Origin: Dehalococcoidia bacterium
Lineage (GTDB): Bacteria > Chloroflexota > Dehalococcoidia > Lucifugimonadales > Lucifugimonadaceae
Reading direction: 5' to 3'
Length of the DNA: 45,568 nt
NCBI GenBank assembly: GCA_022451965.1
Contig: JAKUNJ010000007.1
Location: 1 to 45,568 of the forward strand
Shown: piece by piece, positions 42,348 through 45,568 of the stretch
Layout: every line of letters begins with the position of its first letter
Position numbering within the stretch: the first letter of the stretch is position 1
The notes under the pieces: generated by a model
Database searches by the model: none
Seen by the model: only the letters and a program-made list of their open reading frames with translations
What the model was told of the DNA's origin: nothing
Made by a program: the position numbers and the translations under genes

Positions 42348-43559
42348 ATGAGCATTTCAAGTAAATTCAATTTTGATAATTTATGGTCCGAAAAATCAAC
42401 TGACGCAGATAGACTTATAACAGAGCATGCAAAGTATGATTTTGCTGTAGCTTATCCACCTTATGAAGCTGTTCCAATGTACGGGCTTATAGATGGTTTA
42501 AAATCAAAAGTTGATGCAGATTTAGAAAAAGTTTCTATTGAAATGGCTTATTATCCTCATGTTCAAGGTGATGAATCATTAAGAGAATTCACTGCGAATA
42601 AAATTAAAACTGATAGAGGTATAAATGTAAATAAAGAATCTATTGTTTTGTGTAATGGATCAGGAGAAGCCAATGGATTGGTTATTCAAGCTTTGATTGA
42701 TCCAGGTGACTTTGTTATCACTGAACAATTTGTTTATATGGGTACTACTAAGCAATTAAACTATTTTGATGCTAATATCGTGGGATCACCAATTGATGAT
42801 CAAGGTTTAATACCTCATAAGTTTGAAGAAACAATTTTAGAAATTAAGAGAAATAATGGAGTAATGCCAAAAATGCTTTATACTATTCCAGAGCATCAAA
42901 ATCCTACTGGTTCAACTCTTCCTAAGTCAAGAAGAATAGAAATTATAGAAATTTGTCACAAATATGGCATTCCTATATTAGAAGACGATTGTTATGTAGA
43001 TAATAGATTTGAAGGTTCACCAGAACCATCTTTTGCTTCACTTGATGATTCTGGAATGGTCATTTATGTCGGATCATTTTCAAAACTTATAGCACCTGGA
43101 TTAAGAATGGGATTTTTTACAGCAAGTGATGAAGTTATAGATAGAGCCCTGTCTGTAAAGGTTGGTTCTGGCCCTAATCAGTTTACTGCATATGCTATAG
43201 ATGGATTCCTAAGAAGTAATTTAGATCTACAAAAATCAAATTATGACAAAATATTGAAAGATAAAAAAGAATCTATGGAAAGAGGTTTACAGGAATTTTT
43301 TTCTAATACTAGTGCAAAATGGTCCTCTCCTAAAGGTGGTTGTTACACTTGGTTGGAAATGACAGATGGGACTAATCTATCTGAAGTTAGAGATGAAGTT
43401 TTTGATAGAGGAGTTGGGTATATTGCCGGAGATATGTTTGCCCCAAATGGGGATGGACAGAATATGGCTAGATTATGTTTTGCTTTTGAATCGGTTGAAA
43501 AAAATTATGAGGGAATTAAAGAGTTAGCTTCAATATTTAAGAGCCTAAAAGTAATTTAA
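42348..43559 (+). CDS. PLP-dependent aminotransferase, class I/II (2-aminoadipate/LysN-like)
   Basis: A 403-residue fold-type I aminotransferase. It shows NGSGEANGLVIQALIDPGDFVITEQFVY near residues 103-130, the pyridine-contacting IPEHQNPTGSTLPKSRR near residues 180-196, EDDCYVDNRF near residue 212 with the PLP-binding Asp and Tyr, and the Schiff-base lysine K246 in VGSFSKLIAPGLRMGF. This is the pattern of the MocR/2-aminoadipate aminotransferase branch, but without an N-terminal DNA-binding domain. GAGGGA precedes ATG 42348; the frame is open for 22 more codons upstream, where a promoter-like sequence lies. The amino donor is not readable. Its stop overlaps the convergent fbp stop by 4 nt. 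Confidence 0.9.
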   Translation: MSISSKFNFDNLWSEKSTDADRLITEHAKYDFAVAYPPYEAVPMYGLIDGLKSKVDADLEKVSIEMAYYPHVQGDESLREFTANKIKTDRGINVNKESIVLCNGSGEANGLVIQALIDPGDFVITEQFVYMGTTKQLNYFDANIVGSPIDDQGLIPHKFEETILEIKRNNGVMPKMLYTIPEHQNPTGSTLPKSRRIEIIEICHKYGIPILEDDCYVDNRFEGSPEPSFASLDDSGMVIYVGSFSKLIAPGLRMGFFTASDEVIDRALSVKVGSGPNQFTAYAIDGFLRSNLDLQKSNYDKILKDKKESMERGLQEFFSNTSAKWSSPKGGCYTWLEMTDGTNLSEVRDEVFDRGVGYIAGDMFAPNGDGQNMARLCFAFESVEKNYEGIKELASIFKSLKVI

Positions 43560-44512
43560 GTATTTTCATATATATGCATTTCTGCATTATTTCCTACATA
43601 AAACCCTACTCTTTGATGCAAATTATCTGGTTTGATATTTAATATATTTTTCTCCCCATCTGAGGCAAATCCATTTGCATTTTTTGCTATCAAAGACAAA
43701 GGATTGCACTCATAAATCAATCTTAATTTTCCTAAACCTGTTTTAGAGTCAGCAGGATAAGAAAATATACCACCTTTGATTAGATTTCTATGAAAATCAG
43801 CTACTAATGACCCTACATATCTAGAAGTATAATTACCATTTGCACCAGATTTAAGTGATTTGAGCCATCTTTTATCTTTGTCTGAAAAATTATTCCATTT
43901 AGATTCATTTATTGAATATATCTTTTCGTTACCATAAGAAATGTTTTTAATTGTTAGAAATGGTATACCATTTTCATCGAAGCTAAAAATAGACGTATCT
44001 TCACTCATTGAAACGCACATATCTGAAGATGAGCCATAAACAGTATACCCAGCAACTATTGCATCCTTACCCTTCTGCAGAAGGTTTGATTCATCATTTT
44101 GATCATTATTAATTTTTTTATAAATTCCAAAGATTGTACCTATTGTTACTGAAACATCAATATTAGATGATCCATCCAGAGGATCAAAAACTACAACATA
44201 TTCAGCTTCTTGATTATTTGGGCTCGGAATAATAACTGATTCAATTTCTTCAGATCCCATCAAGAAAACTTTTCCTGAATCTGATAAATTTTTTATTAAT
44301 AAGTCATTAGAAAATTGATCTAATTTTTCTACCTGTTCACCTTGAACATTTATTTTACCTGTTTTACCAACTAAACTATTAATCTTAGAAACTCGAACTA
44401 CTTCAGAAATTTCGTAGCAAGTCTTAGAAATAATATTAATAATACTCTTAAGATCAGAGTCTATTTTTAAGTTATCCAGATGCTGGGCAAGAGTAATATT
44501 TTTATTATCCAT
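43556..44512 (-). CDS. fbp: Fructose-1,6-bisphosphatase, class I
   Basis: A 318-residue class I FBPase, the committed step of gluconeogenesis. The family signature DPLDGSSNID starts at D110; the metal-binding Glu residues precede it in GSEEIES near residue 88. SYPADSKTGLGKLRLIYECNPLSLI near residue 250 holds the sugar-phosphate-binding segment and the last metal ligand Glu. ATG 44512 lacks a ribosome-binding site, so the mRNA may be leaderless or nearly so. Presence alongside malate synthase fits growth on C2 or organic acids. Its 3' end overlaps the aminotransferase gene by 4 nt across a TTAA shared by both stops. Confidence 0.95.
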   Translation of the reverse strand: MDNKNITLAQHLDNLKIDSDLKSIINIISKTCYEISEVVRVSKINSLVGKTGKINVQGEQVEKLDQFSNDLLIKNLSDSGKVFLMGSEEIESVIIPSPNNQEAEYVVVFDPLDGSSNIDVSVTIGTIFGIYKKINNDQNDESNLLQKGKDAIVAGYTVYGSSSDMCVSMSEDTSIFSFDENGIPFLTIKNISYGNEKIYSINESKWNNFSDKDKRWLKSLKSGANGNYTSRYVGSLVADFHRNLIKGGIFSYPADSKTGLGKLRLIYECNPLSLIAKNANGFASDGEKNILNIKPDNLHQRVGFYVGNNAEMHIYENT

Positions 44513-44604
44513 AATTAATATAGTTTAATGGTTTAAGTATATTTATAGAAACATATTACTTAGGCAAGAGTTTTTCAAGAAATTTATACGGTTATATTAC
44601 ACCA

Positions 44605-44627
44605 AAAATAATTTATCAAATTATTTT
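44605..44627 (-). terminator. AT-only hairpin, possible weak terminator
   Basis: A 10-bp perfect stem (AAAATAATTT and AAATTATTTT) around a 3-nt loop. Read on the minus strand it lies about 36 nt after the stop of the small reverse-strand gene and ends in a short T run. All pairs are A-T, so it would be weak. Confidence 0.3.
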
Positions 44628-44662
44628 ATTTATAGTTGTGAAGTGAATAATTAGTTTAATAT

Positions 44663-44776
44663 TTAGACTACAGATATAAGAACACCTGAAATAATTACAA
44701 TTATGTAAAATGACATAATTACTGCAGATCTTTTAGATTCTTTCACTATTAAGTTGTTATCAACTGATTTTCTCAT
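44663..44776 (-). CDS. Possible 37-residue single-helix membrane protein
   Basis: A short reverse-strand frame, ATG at 44776 to TAA at 44663, giving 37 residues. The N-terminal half is polar and basic (MRKSVDNNLIVKESKRS). The C-terminal half is one hydrophobic helix (AVIMSFYIIVIISGVLISVV) ending at the membrane face. This clean two-part design argues for a real small membrane protein. Against it, no strong ribosome-binding site precedes the ATG, and A/T-rich non-coding DNA often encodes Ile/Val/Phe by chance. An AT hairpin lies beyond its stop. Location inside the largest gap between fbp and amt is suggestive but gives no function. Confidence 0.4.
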   Translation of the reverse strand: MRKSVDNNLIVKESKRSAVIMSFYIIVIISGVLISVV

Positions 44777-44977
44777 AATTAAAATCTTTGTTTATTTCTT
44801 TTATGTTGATTATTATCGACAATAAGTATTACCTAACTATTATCAATATGTTACGTATTTGTTTAATAATGAAAATTATAATCATCTGTAATATTTTAGA
44901 AACATTTCTTTAACTCTTTTGAAATATTGCCTAAATAAACTCATTCCATAGTTTAAATTATTTGAAGGAGTAATGTT

Positions 44978-45568
44978 ATGGATTTTAATCCCGTAGCTCT
45001 TGATATAGTATGGACGCTACTGGCAACCGTTCTTGTATTCTTAATGCAAGCAGGTTTTTCTCTGTTAGAGGCTGGTGCGACAAGAGCAAAGAACTCAATA
45101 AACATAGTCATGAAAAATGTTATGGATATGTCCTTGGGTTCACTAGTGTTTTGGTTGGTTGGTTTTGGGTTTATGTTTGGAAGTAACAGTTCTGGATGGA
45201 TCGGAACCGATAACTTCTTATTATCAGAAATAGACCCTGCATCTGAAACTGGATATTTTGATTTTGCATTCTTTATATTCCAGACCGTTTTTGCGGCAAC
45301 AGCAGCAACTATTATTTCTGGTGCTGTGGCAGAAAGAACTAAATTCACTGCTTATCTTATTTATGCTGTAGCAGTAACTGGATTTATTTATCCAATATTT
45401 GGTTCATGGGTATGGGGTGGAGGATGGTTGAATGATGTTGGCCCTGGTTTTGTAGACTTTGCTGGTTCAACAGTTGTTCATAGTGTTGGTGGATGGGCTG
45501 CTTTAGCTGGTGCTATTGTAGTTGGTCCAAGACTTGGAAAATATATTGATGGTGCACCACAAAGATTA
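44978..45568 (+). CDS. amt: Ammonium transporter, N-terminal part (runs off the window)
   Basis: The first 197 codons of an Amt/Mep/Rh ammonium channel; the frame is open to the window end. GAAGGAG 7 nt before ATG 44978 fixes the start. The protein begins MDFNPVALDIVWTLLATVLV without a cleaved signal. It continues with FLMQAGFSLLEAGATRAKNS, SLVFWLVGFGFMFG, FIFQTVFAATAATIISGAVAERTKF and IYPIFGSWVWGGGWL, and near residue 163 has DFAGSTVVHSVGGWAALAGA, with the first His of the pore twin-His pair. These are the family's hallmark segments. Ammonium uptake is the expected role. A GlnK regulator would commonly follow but lies outside the window if present. Confidence 0.95.
   Translation, partial: MDFNPVALDIVWTLLATVLVFLMQAGFSLLEAGATRAKNSINIVMKNVMDMSLGSLVFWLVGFGFMFGSNSSGWIGTDNFLLSEIDPASETGYFDFAFFIFQTVFAATAATIISGAVAERTKFTAYLIYAVAVTGFIYPIFGSWVWGGGWLNDVGPGFVDFAGSTVVHSVGGWAALAGAIVVGPRLGKYIDGAPQRL

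Larger units (their letters stand above)
44513..44977. other. 465-nt intergenic region between fbp and amt
   Basis: This is the longest gap in the window and is extremely A/T-rich. It contains an AT-only hairpin at 44605-44627, a possible 37-residue reverse-strand membrane protein at 44663-44776, an imperfect 16-bp palindrome (TTATTATCGACAATAA, 44810-44825, 14 of 16 positions symmetric), and a TATAAT at 44877-44882 facing amt without a clear -35. I saw no sigma54-type GG-N10-GC element and no tRNA. Confidence 0.6.

Noticed and set aside
44953-45348. 131-codon reverse-strand open frame over the start of amt
   Set aside because: The plus strand encodes a clear Amt transporter with a strong ribosome-binding site; the reverse frame has no recognisable motif.
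1-45568. CRISPR arrays, insertion sequences, prophage genes, tRNA or rRNA genes
   Set aside because: I saw no spaced direct repeats, no transposase or integrase-like proteins and no tRNA-like cloverleaf segments; the gaps are too short for most of these.

Overview
The window is a 45.6 kb stretch of a very AT-rich (roughly 30 % GC by eye), densely coded bacterial chromosome. It holds about 43 protein genes, no tRNA or rRNA that I could see, and no mobile elements or CRISPR. The features suggest an aerobic, heterotrophic, streamlined marine-type bacterium: complex I without NuoEFG in the locus, an E-type succinate dehydrogenase with an HdrB-like subunit instead of membrane anchors, LDH-like malate dehydrogenase, one-chain glycyl-tRNA synthetase and many MFS transporters. 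My best guess is Chloroflexota (SAR202/Dehalococcoidia-like). That is inference from gene content, not a phylogeny.

Layout. (1) 1-14613, + strand: one nearly gapless respiratory block, nuoB(end)-nuoCDHIJK-small DUF2007-like gene-nuoLMN-nadK-Nudix-sdhA-sdhB-sdhE. (2) 18529-14641, - strand: acyl-CoA carboxylase carboxyltransferase, an unrecognised 454-residue protein, and malate dehydrogenase. (3) 18634-19934, +: folP-folK. (4) 22231-19905, -: glycyl-tRNA synthetase, a TlpA-like lipoprotein thioredoxin, and a CopD-like membrane protein. (5) 22400-35773: a catabolic/accessory zone. It has an SDR-GMC oxidoreductase operon ending in two adjacent genes that match the two halves of D-glutamate cyclase. 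It continues with a minus-strand operon (MFS, carboxymuconolactone-decarboxylase-like, fumarase, RidA-like, VOC, MFS), a sugar-phosphate-isomerase-like gene, another MFS, and a tandem pair of beta-propeller proteins that keep the metal-binding and catalytic residues of peptidyl-hydroxyglycine lyase (PAL). (6) 35914-38907, +: late cobalamin assembly, cobT-cobS-cobU-cobC. (7) 42193-38928, -: primary sigma factor rpoD and malate synthase. (8) 42348-45568: a PLP aminotransferase, fructose-1,6-bisphosphatase, a possible 37-residue membrane protein, and the first 197 codons of an Amt ammonium transporter that runs off the window.

The genes fit together as central metabolism: complexes I and II, malate dehydrogenase and fumarase (TCA cycle), malate synthase (glyoxylate entry), FBPase (gluconeogenesis), and acyl-CoA carboxylation. 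The accessory zone probably imports and oxidises small organic compounds. Compaction is extreme: all six convergent gene pairs overlap or lie under 30 nt apart, most same-strand genes touch, and about a fifth of genes start with TTG. The most interesting items are the split D-glutamate cyclase operon, the tandem cytoplasmic PAL-like enzymes, the E-type SDH with a Cys-to-Thr change in its first CCG motif, and the unrecognised protein between the carboxyltransferase and malate dehydrogenase.
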